Shown here piece after piece: positions 50,852 through 59,572 of a DNA stretch of 64,000 nucleotides. Made by a program: the position numbers and the translations under genes. This DNA comes from SPCO01 sp964579825. GTDB taxonomy: Bacteria > Chloroflexota > Limnocylindria > Limnocylindrales > CSP1-4. Positions within the stretch are counted from its first letter, which is position 1; every line of letters begins with the position of its first letter. The stretch covers positions 1-64,000 of the forward strand of contig CAZOHT010000004.1 in assembly GCA_964579825.1 (NCBI GenBank). The letters are read 5' to 3'. A model generated the notes under the pieces. It was not told where the DNA came from, did not search any database, and was given only the letters and a program-made list of their open reading frames with translations.

Positions 50852-52240
50852 GTGGCCAAGGTGACGATGCCGCAGCTCGGTGAGAGCGTGGCCGAGGGAA
50901 CGATCGGCAAGTGGCTCAAGCAACCGGGCGACCACGTCGCCAAGTACGAGCCGCTCCTCGAGGTCATCACGGACAAGGTCAACGCCGAGGTGCCGTCGCC
51001 GTTCGAGGGCATCCTGCGCGAGATCCTGGCCGAGGAGGGCGCGACCGTCCCGAACGACGCCGAGATCGCGATCATCGACACGGCCGACGGCGAGGCACCT
51101 GCCGCGACCGGCCCGGTCGCCACCTCCGAACCGGCCGCCAAGCCGTCATTCGAGCCCGCGGATGGCCCGGCCGGCTCCGACGAGCGCCCCGTGACGCCAC
51201 CGCCCGTTCCGACCCCGGCACCCGTGCCCCAGTCGATCCCGGCCGCGGCGGCCGCCGCTCCGGCCGCCACCGGCGATGCCGACGCCCGGATGACCCCGGC
51301 GGTCCGCCGCCTGCTGCGCGAACACGACCTGACCCCCGCCCAGATCACCGGCACCGGTGGCGGCGGACGGATCACCCGCGAGGACGTCCTGGCCGTCGTC
51401 GAGGCCATGCGGACCGGCAGCCCGGCGCCGAGCGCCGCACCGGCTGCGAACGCCTCCCGTGAGCCCGTCGCGATCCCGGTCGCCCCGGCCGCCAAGGCTC
51501 CGACCGGCGCCCCGATCGTGTTCCCCGACGGCGTCGACGAAGTCCTTCTGCCGATGACCCAGATGCGCAAGGGCATCGCCGCGCAGATGACCCGCGCGCT
51601 GCTCGTCCCCCACGCCTACGTCCACATGGAAGTCGACGTCAGCGGGCTGGTCCGGGCACGTGAAGCCGCCAAGCGCGAGTACCAGGCGCGCGAGGGGATC
51701 TCGCTCAGCTACGTCCCGTTCGTCATCAAGGCGACGGTCGAGGCGCTCAAGCAGTACCCGACGTTCAACGCCCACTGGACCGAGGCCGGGATCCTCGCCA
51801 AGCGACGGATCCACATGGGCGTCGCGGTCGCGGTCGATGACGGCCTGCTCGTTCCGGCCGTCCGCGACGTGGACCAGCTGTCGATCAGCGGCCTGAACCG
51901 AGCCATCGCCGATGTCGCCGCCCGCGCCAGGGCCGGCAAGCTCCGCCTGGACGACTACGGCGGCACGACCTTCACGATCGACAACACCGGCTGGTTCGGG
52001 TCCAACCTGACGATGCCGATCATCAACGTCCCCGAGGTCGCCATCCTCACGATGGAGGCGATCATCAAGCGCCCGGTCGTGCGCGAGACCCCCGAAGGCG
52101 ACGTCATCGCCATCCGGCCGATGATGAACATGGTCATGGCCATCGACCATCGAGCCAACGATGGCGCGCAGGCGGCCGCCTTCCTGCGCGCCGTGAAAGC
52201 CGCGCTGGAAGCCGTCGGACCGGACACCCCCGTCTATTGA
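50852..52240 (+). CDS. 2-oxo acid dehydrogenase E2 (dihydrolipoamide acyltransferase)
   Basis: A 462-residue E2. One lipoyl domain (1-78) carries the lipoylated Lys42 in the DKVNAEV turn. A Pro/Ala-rich linker follows, then a peripheral subunit-binding domain (TPAVRRLLREHDL ... GGRITREDVL, about 148-185), another linker, and the catalytic acyltransferase domain (about 220-462) with the active-site HRANDG near the end. It forms the core that binds E1 and E3. GTG start with GGAGG nine bases upstream. Followed closely by an epimerase and by lipA, which makes its cofactor. Confidence 0.93.
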   Translation: MAKVTMPQLGESVAEGTIGKWLKQPGDHVAKYEPLLEVITDKVNAEVPSPFEGILREILAEEGATVPNDAEIAIIDTADGEAPAATGPVATSEPAAKPSFEPADGPAGSDERPVTPPPVPTPAPVPQSIPAAAAAAPAATGDADARMTPAVRRLLREHDLTPAQITGTGGGGRITREDVLAVVEAMRTGSPAPSAAPAANASREPVAIPVAPAAKAPTGAPIVFPDGVDEVLLPMTQMRKGIAAQMTRALLVPHAYVHMEVDVSGLVRAREAAKREYQAREGISLSYVPFVIKATVEALKQYPTFNAHWTEAGILAKRRIHMGVAVAVDDGLLVPAVRDVDQLSISGLNRAIADVAARARAGKLRLDDYGGTTFTIDNTGWFGSNLTMPIINVPEVAILTMEAIIKRPVVRETPEGDVIAIRPMMNMVMAIDHRANDGAQAAAFLRAVKAALEAVGPDTPVY

Positions 52241-52253
52241 GTCGGCGGACGTC

Positions 52254-53237
52254 GTGAGCCGGCGCATCGTCGTCACGGGCGGCGCTGGATTCATCGGCGG
52301 TTCGATCGTCAGGCAGCTCGCCACTCGGGGCGACCACGTCGTCGCCTTGGTCCGGGACCCCGCGCGCGCCCAGGCGACCGGTCTCGCCGGTCCGAACGTC
52401 GAGCTCGTCGCAAGCGACCTGTCAGATCCGACGACGATCGCCACTGCCCTGTCTCGCGCCGATGGCCTCATCCATGGCGCCGGATCGTACAAGGTGGGCA
52501 TCGCCTCGAGCGAACGGGCCGCCATGTGGGACGCGAACGTCGGGACGACCGAACGGGTCCTGGCGGCCGCCCGCCTGGCCGGGACGCCGCGGATCGCGTA
52601 TGTCTCCACTGTCGGCATCTTCGGCGACACCCATGGTCGCGAGGTCGACGAGACCTACCGACGCGACCTTGCAGACGGCTTCCTGTCGACGTACGACGAA
52701 ACGAAGTTCCGTGCCCACGAGGTCGCCGAAGCGGCCATCGCCGACGGCCTGCCGGTCGTCATCGCGCAGCCGGGACAGGTCTACGGCCCGGGCGACCACA
52801 GCCAGATCGGCGAGATCCTGGGCGATGCCTACCGCGGCACGTTGCGCTACCTGGCCCTGGGCGAGGTCGCCCTCGAGTTCGCCCACGTGGACGATACGGC
52901 TGCCGGGATCATCGCCGCACTGGACACGGGTCGCGTGGGCCAGGCGTATGTCGTGGCCGGCGAGCCGTCCACGCTCGAGGCTGCTGCCACGCTGGCCGCG
53001 CGACTTGGCGGACACGCGCGTCGACGCATCACCGTCCCGACCGGGCTTCTGCGTGCCATCGCGCCCCTGAACGATCGACTCGGCGGGCTCCCCGGGATGC
53101 CCGCCAACCTCCACGAGACCATCGTCGCCGCCCAGGCCTCGTTCCTCGCGAGTCATGACAAGGCCGCCCGCGAGCTCGCCTTCTCGCCTCGGTCCCTCGA
53201 GCAGGGGATCGTCGACACCTTCGGCGTACACTCCTGA
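52254..53237 (+). CDS. NAD-dependent epimerase/dehydratase family protein
   Basis: A 327-residue extended SDR. It has VTGGAGFIGGSIV at the N terminus, DLSDPTTIATALSRADGLIHGAG, STVGIFG, and a catalytic Y-x3-K in STYDETKFRAHEV, then QPGQVYGPGDHSQ. It lies 13 nt after E2. Family members reduce or epimerise nucleotide sugars or other carbonyl compounds; this one resembles dihydroflavonol-reductase-like members more than sugar epimerases. Link to the dehydrogenase complex is unclear. Confidence 0.85.
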   Translation: MSRRIVVTGGAGFIGGSIVRQLATRGDHVVALVRDPARAQATGLAGPNVELVASDLSDPTTIATALSRADGLIHGAGSYKVGIASSERAAMWDANVGTTERVLAAARLAGTPRIAYVSTVGIFGDTHGREVDETYRRDLADGFLSTYDETKFRAHEVAEAAIADGLPVVIAQPGQVYGPGDHSQIGEILGDAYRGTLRYLALGEVALEFAHVDDTAAGIIAALDTGRVGQAYVVAGEPSTLEAAATLAARLGGHARRRITVPTGLLRAIAPLNDRLGGLPGMPANLHETIVAAQASFLASHDKAARELAFSPRSLEQGIVDTFGVHS

Positions 53238-53239
53238 CG

Positions 53240-54286
53240 ATGGCTCGCGAGCTTCCGATGTTCACGCCCGACGATGGCGCCGGCGCCCACCAGCCTCCGG
53301 AGCTGTCGATCGCCATGGGCGGCATGGCGTCCGACCCTGCGAGTGGCGCCTCGGCGCTTCGCCGCCACCCCGACTGGATCCGGGCGCGGATGCCGTCGGG
53401 CGAGAACTACCACGAGCTCAAGGGCCTCATGCGGGGCCTCGGCCTCAACACCGTGTGCGAGGAGGCCCACTGCCCGAACATCGGGGAGTGCTGGGACCAG
53501 CGCACGGCCACGATCATGATCCTCGGCGATACCTGCACCCGCGCCTGCGGGTTCTGTGCCGTCAAGACCGGCCGGCCCACGTGGTTCGACGACGACGAGC
53601 CGCGCCGCGTCGCCGAGGCCGTCGGGGCGATGGGCCTGGAGCACGTCGTCGTGACGAGCGTCGCCCGTGACGACCTGCCGGACGGGGGCTCCGGGATCTT
53701 CGCCGAGACCATCCGCCAGATGCAGGCGCACTCGCCGGGGATGGGCATCGAGGTCCTCATCCCGGACTTCGATGGCTCGGATGACCGCCTGCGCACGGTC
53801 ATGGACGCTCGGCCCGACATCCTCAACCACAATCTCGAGACCGTGAAACGGCTCCAGAAGCCGGTCCGCAAGCGCGCCCGCTGGGATCGCAGCCTGTACG
53901 TCCTGCGGCGGGCCAAGGAGATGGCGGGCGAGATCGGCTACGCGGCGCACACGAAGTCCAGCCTGATGGTCGGCCTGGGCGAGACGCGCGCGGAGCTCAC
54001 CGAAGCCTTCGAGGCCCTGCGGGAGGCCGATGTCGACATCCTGACGGTCGGCCAGTACCTGCGCCCGTCGCTCCAGCACCTGCCGCTGGAGCGCTACTAC
54101 CACCCCGACGAGTTCGCCGAGATGAAGGTCGAGGCCCTCGCACTCGGGTTCAAGCACGTCGAGTCCGCGCCGATGGTCCGCTCGAGCTACCACGCCCGAG
54201 ACCAGGTCCCCGGGGCCGAGCTCAAGCGCCTGCGGCGCCAGGCGACCATCGATGCCGACGGTCGGGTCATCCCGCTCGCCGGCTGA
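53240..54286 (+). CDS. lipA: Lipoyl synthase LipA
   Basis: A 348-residue radical-SAM enzyme inserting two sulfur atoms into octanoyl groups on E2. The auxiliary cluster ligands are C73-x4-C78-x5-C84, and the SAM cluster is C99-x3-C103-x2-C106 in CTRACGFC. VVTSVARDDLPDGG and the C-terminal RSSYHA, with the catalytic Ser, are present. TACACT lies 7 nt before the ATG inside the end of the previous gene, so it may also have its own leaderless promoter. No lipB is in the window. Confidence 0.96.
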   Translation: MARELPMFTPDDGAGAHQPPELSIAMGGMASDPASGASALRRHPDWIRARMPSGENYHELKGLMRGLGLNTVCEEAHCPNIGECWDQRTATIMILGDTCTRACGFCAVKTGRPTWFDDDEPRRVAEAVGAMGLEHVVVTSVARDDLPDGGSGIFAETIRQMQAHSPGMGIEVLIPDFDGSDDRLRTVMDARPDILNHNLETVKRLQKPVRKRARWDRSLYVLRRAKEMAGEIGYAAHTKSSLMVGLGETRAELTEAFEALREADVDILTVGQYLRPSLQHLPLERYYHPDEFAEMKVEALALGFKHVESAPMVRSSYHARDQVPGAELKRLRRQATIDADGRVIPLAG

Positions 54287-54290
54287 CGTC

Positions 54291-54308
54291 GCCATCCGTA
54301 CGGATGGC
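54291..54308. repeat. Perfect 18-bp palindrome downstream of lipA
   Basis: GCCATCCGTACGGATGGC is identical to its reverse complement. It starts five bases after the lipA stop and lies 75 nt before the first of the two paralogous genes. No T-run follows. It could be an operator for the paralog pair or part of a lipA mRNA end structure. Confidence 0.65.
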
Positions 54309-54383
54309 TGGCGCGTATGACGGATATGGATGCTGGGACGGACACGACGATGCCGCATCCCGAACACCAGGCACGATGATCCG

Positions 54384-56012
54384 ATGACCGAACGGGATCC
54401 GCGTCAGCCGGTCGAGTTCGAGGCCGTCGCCGTCCGGCCTCGGCGGACCAGGTTCGACCCGGTGGCCATCGCGGTCGTCGTCGCGGCGGTCGGGCTGACG
54501 GCGGCCATCGTCAAGCCATGGGACGGCTCGACCGACCCGCAGGCGGCTGCGCCAGCGATCGCGAGTGTCCCGCCCACCTCCTCGCCAGGGGCCAACCCGC
54601 TCGATGAGCCGCCGGCCGTGGTCGCGGTCGCCACGCCGCCGCTGGCCTGGTCCGACGTCGCGGGCATCGTCCGACCGCGCGACGAATGGGGGATCCGGAC
54701 CATCCTGCGGACGCCCGGTCGCACGTCGACCGGGACGCGAACCAGCTACGACGAGCGATGGATCCCCGTGTCGACGGAGGCCTCGGCCGACGTCGACGCG
54801 GTCGCCCAGCCCGGCGATCGGTCGATCGTGGCGCTCGGGATCACGACACCACCCGGAGCGTCGCCACTCGACGTCCGCATCTGGCGCCGGACGACGCGCG
54901 GCACCCTCCGCTGGCTGGACGCTCGCGCGATCGGCCGACTCCCGGCGCAGGGCGGCCTCCTCTTCGCGCCGCCACCGAACGACTCGGGCTCGCCCGCCTG
55001 GGTCGCCGGGGAGTACCGGATCGACGTCCTGACCGGCGACGGCGCGATCCAGCGGTTCAGGCTCGACATCCCGGACCGCTACGGGAACATCCGGGTCGGA
55101 TCCCAGGATCCGGAGGGCGCCTCGGAGCTCGTACCGCCGTCCCAGGTCGACCCCGGCTCCGTCCCGGTCGGGGCCTTCGCGACCATCGACCGGGTCGGGC
55201 TGCCGCTCGACGGTCTCGGCGGTGTCGCCCTCGATGAGGCGGCCGCCTGGCTCGACACCGAGCCTGGCTCCGGGCGCGCCCCTGCCGACCGCGTGTCGGT
55301 CGCCTACCTGCCGAGGGCGACCGGCCTTGGCGTGCGCGTGCCGGATGGCTCGCGGATCCGGTCGGCCTCGCTGACGCGCCTGTCGCCAGGCCCGTTCGGC
55401 GGCTCGACACGTGTCGGTGGCGGTGTCATCGATCGCCGGAACGACGACCCGTGGATCGTGTTCGCCGCCAGGCGCGGCGAGGCATGGGATCCCGGCACGT
55501 ACCGGATCGACGTCACCTGGTCCGATGGGTCGGCGGTACGCGAGTCGGCGTGGCTGATCGAACTCCGGCCGGGTCCGACCACGGGACCACCCGCGATGCT
55601 CGCCATGACCCGGGCGTGGGCGCGACACGCCGGTTCGTCCGGGCTGGTCGTCGGTCGCGCCGAGCCGCTCGAAGGCGGGCCCCGGAGTTCCGCGATCCGG
55701 CTCCTGTCCACGACCGATCCGTGGAACGCGGCCGGCTGCGATGGCACGGTCGTCGACGGGAGTCCCGAGGCATTCGGGGTGGCGTACCCGGTCGGCGAGA
55801 GACCGACGATCGGGCTCCTCGTGGTGGACGCGCCGGGCGTCGCACCCCGAGCGGTGTCCGTCCTGACAGCGCGAGCCGCGGTACCGGGCCTGGCCCTGGT
55901 GGTCCCGACCGATGGACCGACGTTCCAGCCCGGGATCTACCGCCTGACCGTCGCAGAGGGTGCCGATGCTCGAGTGATCACGGCCTGCGTCGGGGGCGCG
56001 ACGACCCGATGA
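54384..56012 (+). CDS. Membrane-anchored extracytoplasmic protein, paralog A (unknown)
   Basis: A 542-residue protein with a short basic N-terminal tail (RPRRTRFDPV), one transmembrane segment (about 25-45) ending in the KPW motif, and a large predicted beta-rich outer domain. It shares with the next gene the blocks RFDPVxxxxV, DEWGIRTI, SPLDVRIW, LRPGP and TRAWAR-x-x-GSSG in the same order, so the two arose by duplication. Two Cys lie in the C-terminal third. No known domain recognised. Confidence 0.75.
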   Translation: MTERDPRQPVEFEAVAVRPRRTRFDPVAIAVVVAAVGLTAAIVKPWDGSTDPQAAAPAIASVPPTSSPGANPLDEPPAVVAVATPPLAWSDVAGIVRPRDEWGIRTILRTPGRTSTGTRTSYDERWIPVSTEASADVDAVAQPGDRSIVALGITTPPGASPLDVRIWRRTTRGTLRWLDARAIGRLPAQGGLLFAPPPNDSGSPAWVAGEYRIDVLTGDGAIQRFRLDIPDRYGNIRVGSQDPEGASELVPPSQVDPGSVPVGAFATIDRVGLPLDGLGGVALDEAAAWLDTEPGSGRAPADRVSVAYLPRATGLGVRVPDGSRIRSASLTRLSPGPFGGSTRVGGGVIDRRNDDPWIVFAARRGEAWDPGTYRIDVTWSDGSAVRESAWLIELRPGPTTGPPAMLAMTRAWARHAGSSGLVVGRAEPLEGGPRSSAIRLLSTTDPWNAAGCDGTVVDGSPEAFGVAYPVGERPTIGLLVVDAPGVAPRAVSVLTARAAVPGLALVVPTDGPTFQPGIYRLTVAEGADARVITACVGGATTR

Positions 56013-56031
56013 ACCGGCACGGAGCCTGCGC

Positions 56032-57693
56032 ATGAGCGAACTGGACCCACGCGGTCCGGCCGAGTTCGAGCCGGTGCGCATCGGCGGGCGTCGACGGCGA
56101 TTCGACCCGGTGGTGCTCGGCCCGATCGTGGTGGTCGTGGCCCTGGTCGTGGCCGTGATCAAGCCATGGGGTGGCGATGACCCCCAGGTCGCGGCCGTCC
56201 CATCCGCCGGCGCGCCGCAGACACCACAGCCATCGGTCATCGACACGCGCGGCGCCCTCGTCCCACCGCTCTGGGCCGATGTCCGTTCGGTCGTCGAGCG
56301 ACACGACGAATGGGGGATCCGGACGATCGTGCTGGGTGCGACCCCGGATCCGGAGACCGCTCCCCCCGAGACGCCGACCCTCGACGGGACCTCGGCCGCA
56401 GACCGGTATACCGAACGGTGGTTCTCCCCGGTCGCGGACGGCGGTACCACGATCGTGGATGAGGCCGAAGGATCGATCATCGCCCTTGGCGTGACCTTCC
56501 CCCAGAACGAGACCCCACTCGACGTGCGGATCTGGCTGGACCATGGGAACGACGAGTTCGAGTGGATGGATGTCCACCCGATCAACGATGTCCCGGCGCG
56601 AGGGGCATACCTGTACCTGCGCCGCGGGGTCGCGGGCGCCGCTGTCAGGGCGTGGGCGCCCGGTCGCTACCGGGCGGACATCCTCGTGGGGGACGGGATC
56701 CGCCGGATGGACGTGGTGATCCTCGACCATGACGGTCGGCTGCCGGCGCCAGACCCGTCGCCCCCGTTGGCGCCGCGCCTGGAACCCTTCGACGGTTCGA
56801 GGCTGGCGGGCCTCCCGCCGGGCCCGTTCCTCCAGGCCGACGGCGCGATCGTCGCGCTCGACGCGGCCGGTGGCCCGCCACTGGACGACACCGGTGCCTG
56901 GCTGGACGTGGATGCGTCCGGCGGTGATCGAAGCCCGACGTCGTTCGTGGCGCGGACCTACCAGCCGGGGACGACGCACCTGGGTGTCGCGCTGCCGGCG
57001 TACTCGACCGTCCGGACCGCCTCCGTCCGCCGCCTCGCCCCGCTCGGCGACGCGTCCCCACGAGACCGCCAGAACGCCATCGGGTCGTTGGCCCCGATCT
57101 CGTTCGTCGCGTTCAGTCCCCGCGTCGGCGAGACCTGGCGACCCGGTGTGTACGCCATGTCCGTGGCGTGGGACGACGAGGACGGCCCGCACGACCGGAC
57201 GTGGCACGTCGAATTGCGCCCAGGCCCACTCCCGGCCACGCCGGTGATGTTGTCGGCGACGCGGGCGTGGGCGCGGTTCGTCGGGTCCTCGGGCGTCCTG
57301 CTCGGCTCGACCGGAGGCCTCACGGCGCCGGATCCACTGGGCATCCGGCTGCTGGACATCGCGCCACAGATCGACCCGGGCTACCCGGGGCTGAGTGGCA
57401 CCGACGTCATCGGCTGCGGGGCCACGATCATCCGCGGCCGGCCCGAGGTCATCGGCATCGTCGACCGGCCGGACCAGGCACTCGCGCCGGTCGCGGCACG
57501 GGTCCTGTATCCGTTCCCTGACGTCGGCCCACTCGAGATCCTGACGGCCTCGGGTGCGGTGCCCGGCCTGACCCTCGTCGCACCGGTGGTCACCGCCGAG
57601 TTCGGCGGCCAGGCGTCCTACGGGTTCCGGGCCGGCACGGACCAGGACGCCCCGGGCTACACCATCTGCATCGGCATGATCGCCCCAGGCTGA
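56032..57693 (+). CDS. Membrane-anchored extracytoplasmic protein, paralog B (unknown)
   Basis: A 553-residue paralog of the preceding gene, 19 nt downstream. It has the same plan: basic tail (GGRRRRFDPV), single hydrophobic segment (IVVVVALVVAVIKPW) and a long outer domain with DEWGIRTI, TPLDVRIW, LRPGP and TRAWARFVGSSG. The C-terminal region has two conserved Cys (IGCGAT, TICIGM) that also occur in paralog A, possibly a disulfide. Function unknown. Confidence 0.75.
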   Translation: MSELDPRGPAEFEPVRIGGRRRRFDPVVLGPIVVVVALVVAVIKPWGGDDPQVAAVPSAGAPQTPQPSVIDTRGALVPPLWADVRSVVERHDEWGIRTIVLGATPDPETAPPETPTLDGTSAADRYTERWFSPVADGGTTIVDEAEGSIIALGVTFPQNETPLDVRIWLDHGNDEFEWMDVHPINDVPARGAYLYLRRGVAGAAVRAWAPGRYRADILVGDGIRRMDVVILDHDGRLPAPDPSPPLAPRLEPFDGSRLAGLPPGPFLQADGAIVALDAAGGPPLDDTGAWLDVDASGGDRSPTSFVARTYQPGTTHLGVALPAYSTVRTASVRRLAPLGDASPRDRQNAIGSLAPISFVAFSPRVGETWRPGVYAMSVAWDDEDGPHDRTWHVELRPGPLPATPVMLSATRAWARFVGSSGVLLGSTGGLTAPDPLGIRLLDIAPQIDPGYPGLSGTDVIGCGATIIRGRPEVIGIVDRPDQALAPVAARVLYPFPDVGPLEILTASGAVPGLTLVAPVVTAEFGGQASYGFRAGTDQDAPGYTICIGMIAPG

Positions 57694-57720
57694 TGGACGC
57701 GGTCGGCTAGACTGGCGGCG

Positions 57721-58776
57721 ATGTCGCGTCTCCTCTCGCGCAAGGTCCCACTCGCCGAGCTCCATTGCCACCTTGGCGGTGCCGTGACCCCTTCGATCAT
57801 GTGGGGCATCGCCCACTCGCAGGGGATCAAGCTCCCGACCAAGGACTACTGGGAGTTCCGCGACATGATCACCGTGTCGCCACGCCGGAACCGCTCGTTC
57901 GACGGCTACCTGCAGCTCTTCCACTGGACCGAGCTCATCCAGAGTTCACCGCTGGCCGTGGAGCGAGCCGTCTACGAGGTGGTCGGCGGTGGCTACCGCA
58001 AGAACAACGTCACCACCATGGAACTCCGCTTCAACCCGATGAAGCGAAACCGCGGCGGCGAGCAGGACCTCGATCACATCATCGCGGCGGCCGTCCGAGG
58101 CATGGACAAGGCGACGCTCGAGTATCCGGTCAAGCCCGGTCTCATCTTCTGCCTGGATCGCGCGTTCCCGTTCGAGTTGAACGAGATCATCGCGGAGAAG
58201 GCGATCAGCTGGCGCGATCGCGGGGTCGTCGGGATCGATATCGCCGGTCCAGAATCCTCGACCTTCCGCGTCGCCGACTACCGGCGCCTGTTCCGGCGCG
58301 CTCGCCAGTACGGCCTGGGCCTGACGGTCCACACCGGCGAATCCGGCCCGGCCGACGAGGTCGCCCGCGTCGTCGAGCAGCTGGAGCCGGACCGGATCGG
58401 TCACGGCGTGAAGGCTGCGTACGATCCCCGGGCGATGGACATGATCCGCGAGCGCGGCATCGTGCTGGAGATCTGCCCCACGTCCAACCTGAACACGCGG
58501 GTCGTGTCCGGCTGGGACGAGTTCCGCTGGATCTTCGATACCTTCCGGCGCAACGAGGTCCGGTTCACGATCAACACGGACGGGCCGGAGATGCTCAAGA
58601 CCTACATCCGCGACGAGATGGCGCAGCTCGGGCGACTCGGGATCCTGACCGTCGGCGACCAGGAGGACGCGGCCGCGACGTCGCTGGCGGCCTCCTTCGT
58701 CCCGAATGTCAGCGACGTCCCCGCGCCACGCCTCGAACCGGCCGCGCGCACGGTCGTGGAGCGCGAGGAAGCCTAG
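57721..58776 (+). CDS. Adenosine deaminase family protein
   Basis: A 351-residue TIM-barrel deaminase. Zinc ligands H15/H17 lie in ELHCHLGGA, then VHTGESG with the third His, the catalytic region DRIGHGVKA, and the final Asp ligand in TINTDGPEM. It matches adenosine/adenine deaminase-like metal hydrolases; whether adenosine or another aminopurine is the substrate is not certain. TAGACT is 7 nt before the ATG with no Shine-Dalgarno. The 3' end overlaps the convergent regulator by 4 nt. Confidence 0.88.
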   Translation: MSRLLSRKVPLAELHCHLGGAVTPSIMWGIAHSQGIKLPTKDYWEFRDMITVSPRRNRSFDGYLQLFHWTELIQSSPLAVERAVYEVVGGGYRKNNVTTMELRFNPMKRNRGGEQDLDHIIAAAVRGMDKATLEYPVKPGLIFCLDRAFPFELNEIIAEKAISWRDRGVVGIDIAGPESSTFRVADYRRLFRRARQYGLGLTVHTGESGPADEVARVVEQLEPDRIGHGVKAAYDPRAMDMIRERGIVLEICPTSNLNTRVVSGWDEFRWIFDTFRRNEVRFTINTDGPEMLKTYIRDEMAQLGRLGILTVGDQEDAAATSLAASFVPNVSDVPAPRLEPAARTVVEREEA

Positions 58777-59504
58777 TCCGCGCTGTCCGCGCGTTCGGAG
58801 ATCGTGTAGGAGCAGCAGCGATCGCCCGCCGCGATGTGGGTCTCGCGGACGACATCGGCGCAGAGGACCTCGCGGAACAGGTCCAGCTCGGCCTGGCAGG
58901 CCGACGGCGTCCCCTTGGCCACGTGATAGATGGCGCAGTTGTGCTCACGCAGCAGGATCGTGCCGTCCGGGCGGACGAGGCTCTCCGCGAGGTACCCCTG
59001 GGCCGCCTGGACCTCGGCCAGGCCGCGGACGCGGTCCTCGATCGGCGCGTCCGCCGGCACTCGATCCGCCAGCTGGTCGCGGACCCGGTCGCTCAGCTGA
59101 CGACGTCGAGCCGCGAAGACCTCCTCGATGAGCTCGTCGCCCCCGACCGCCCCGATCGCGGACAGCAGGCCACTGGCGAGCGCGTCGTAGGTCGAGGGGA
59201 AGAGGTCCTGCGCATCCGGGGTGACGTCGTACAGGTGGCGCGGCCGTCCGACGCCGTGCTTCACGGTCTGGCGGCTCACGAGGTTCGCGTCCTCCAGGGC
59301 CCGGAGCTGCTGCAGGACGCCGGTCCGGCTGGCCCCGAGGCGCGTCGCCAACTGATCGGGTGAGCTCGGTCCGTCCATCCGCAGCCGGATCAACAGGTCG
59401 CGGCGAAGCCCGGACGGACCGCCGGACGGACCGGCCGGGTTCGAGTCATGGACCGCGTCAGGACGGTGGCGCGCGTCGTCGATCGCTGCCGTGGGCTCGG
59501 ACAT
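58773..59504 (-). CDS. SufR-like Fe-S cluster-binding winged-helix repressor
   Basis: A 243-residue regulator. Residues ~30-100 form a winged helix (LIRLRMDGPSSPDQLATRLG ... GVLQQLRALEDANLV, then GRPRHLYDVT). The C-terminal 55 residues carry Cys in the pattern C-x12-C-x11-C-x14-C (EHNCAIYHVAKGTPSAC ... VLC ... DRCC), close to SufR, whose [4Fe-4S] cluster senses Fe-S status. No suf genes are in this window. TAGCCT lies 6 nt before the ATG; divergent from the acyl-CoA dehydrogenase. Confidence 0.87.
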   Translation of the reverse strand: MSEPTAAIDDARHRPDAVHDSNPAGPSGGPSGLRRDLLIRLRMDGPSSPDQLATRLGASRTGVLQQLRALEDANLVSRQTVKHGVGRPRHLYDVTPDAQDLFPSTYDALASGLLSAIGAVGGDELIEEVFAARRRQLSDRVRDQLADRVPADAPIEDRVRGLAEVQAAQGYLAESLVRPDGTILLREHNCAIYHVAKGTPSACQAELDLFREVLCADVVRETHIAAGDRCCSYTISERADSAD

Positions 59505-59572
59505 GCCCGAAGGCTAGCATCGGTCGGCGGGAAGCGCTGTCGGGGCCGATGCGGCCGGACTAGACTCCAGCG
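59505..59572. promoter_or_regulatory. Divergent leaderless promoter pair
   Basis: TAGCCT (minus, 59511-59516) is 6 nt from the regulator start, and TAGACT (plus, 59561-59566) is 6 nt from the acyl-CoA dehydrogenase start. The SufR-like protein may bind here and control both genes. Confidence 0.55.

Noticed and set aside
54267..57924. Long antisense frames across the tandem paralogs (772 and 648 codons)
   Set aside because: Plus-strand frames have signal/transmembrane segments and shared motifs; the antisense frames lack any.
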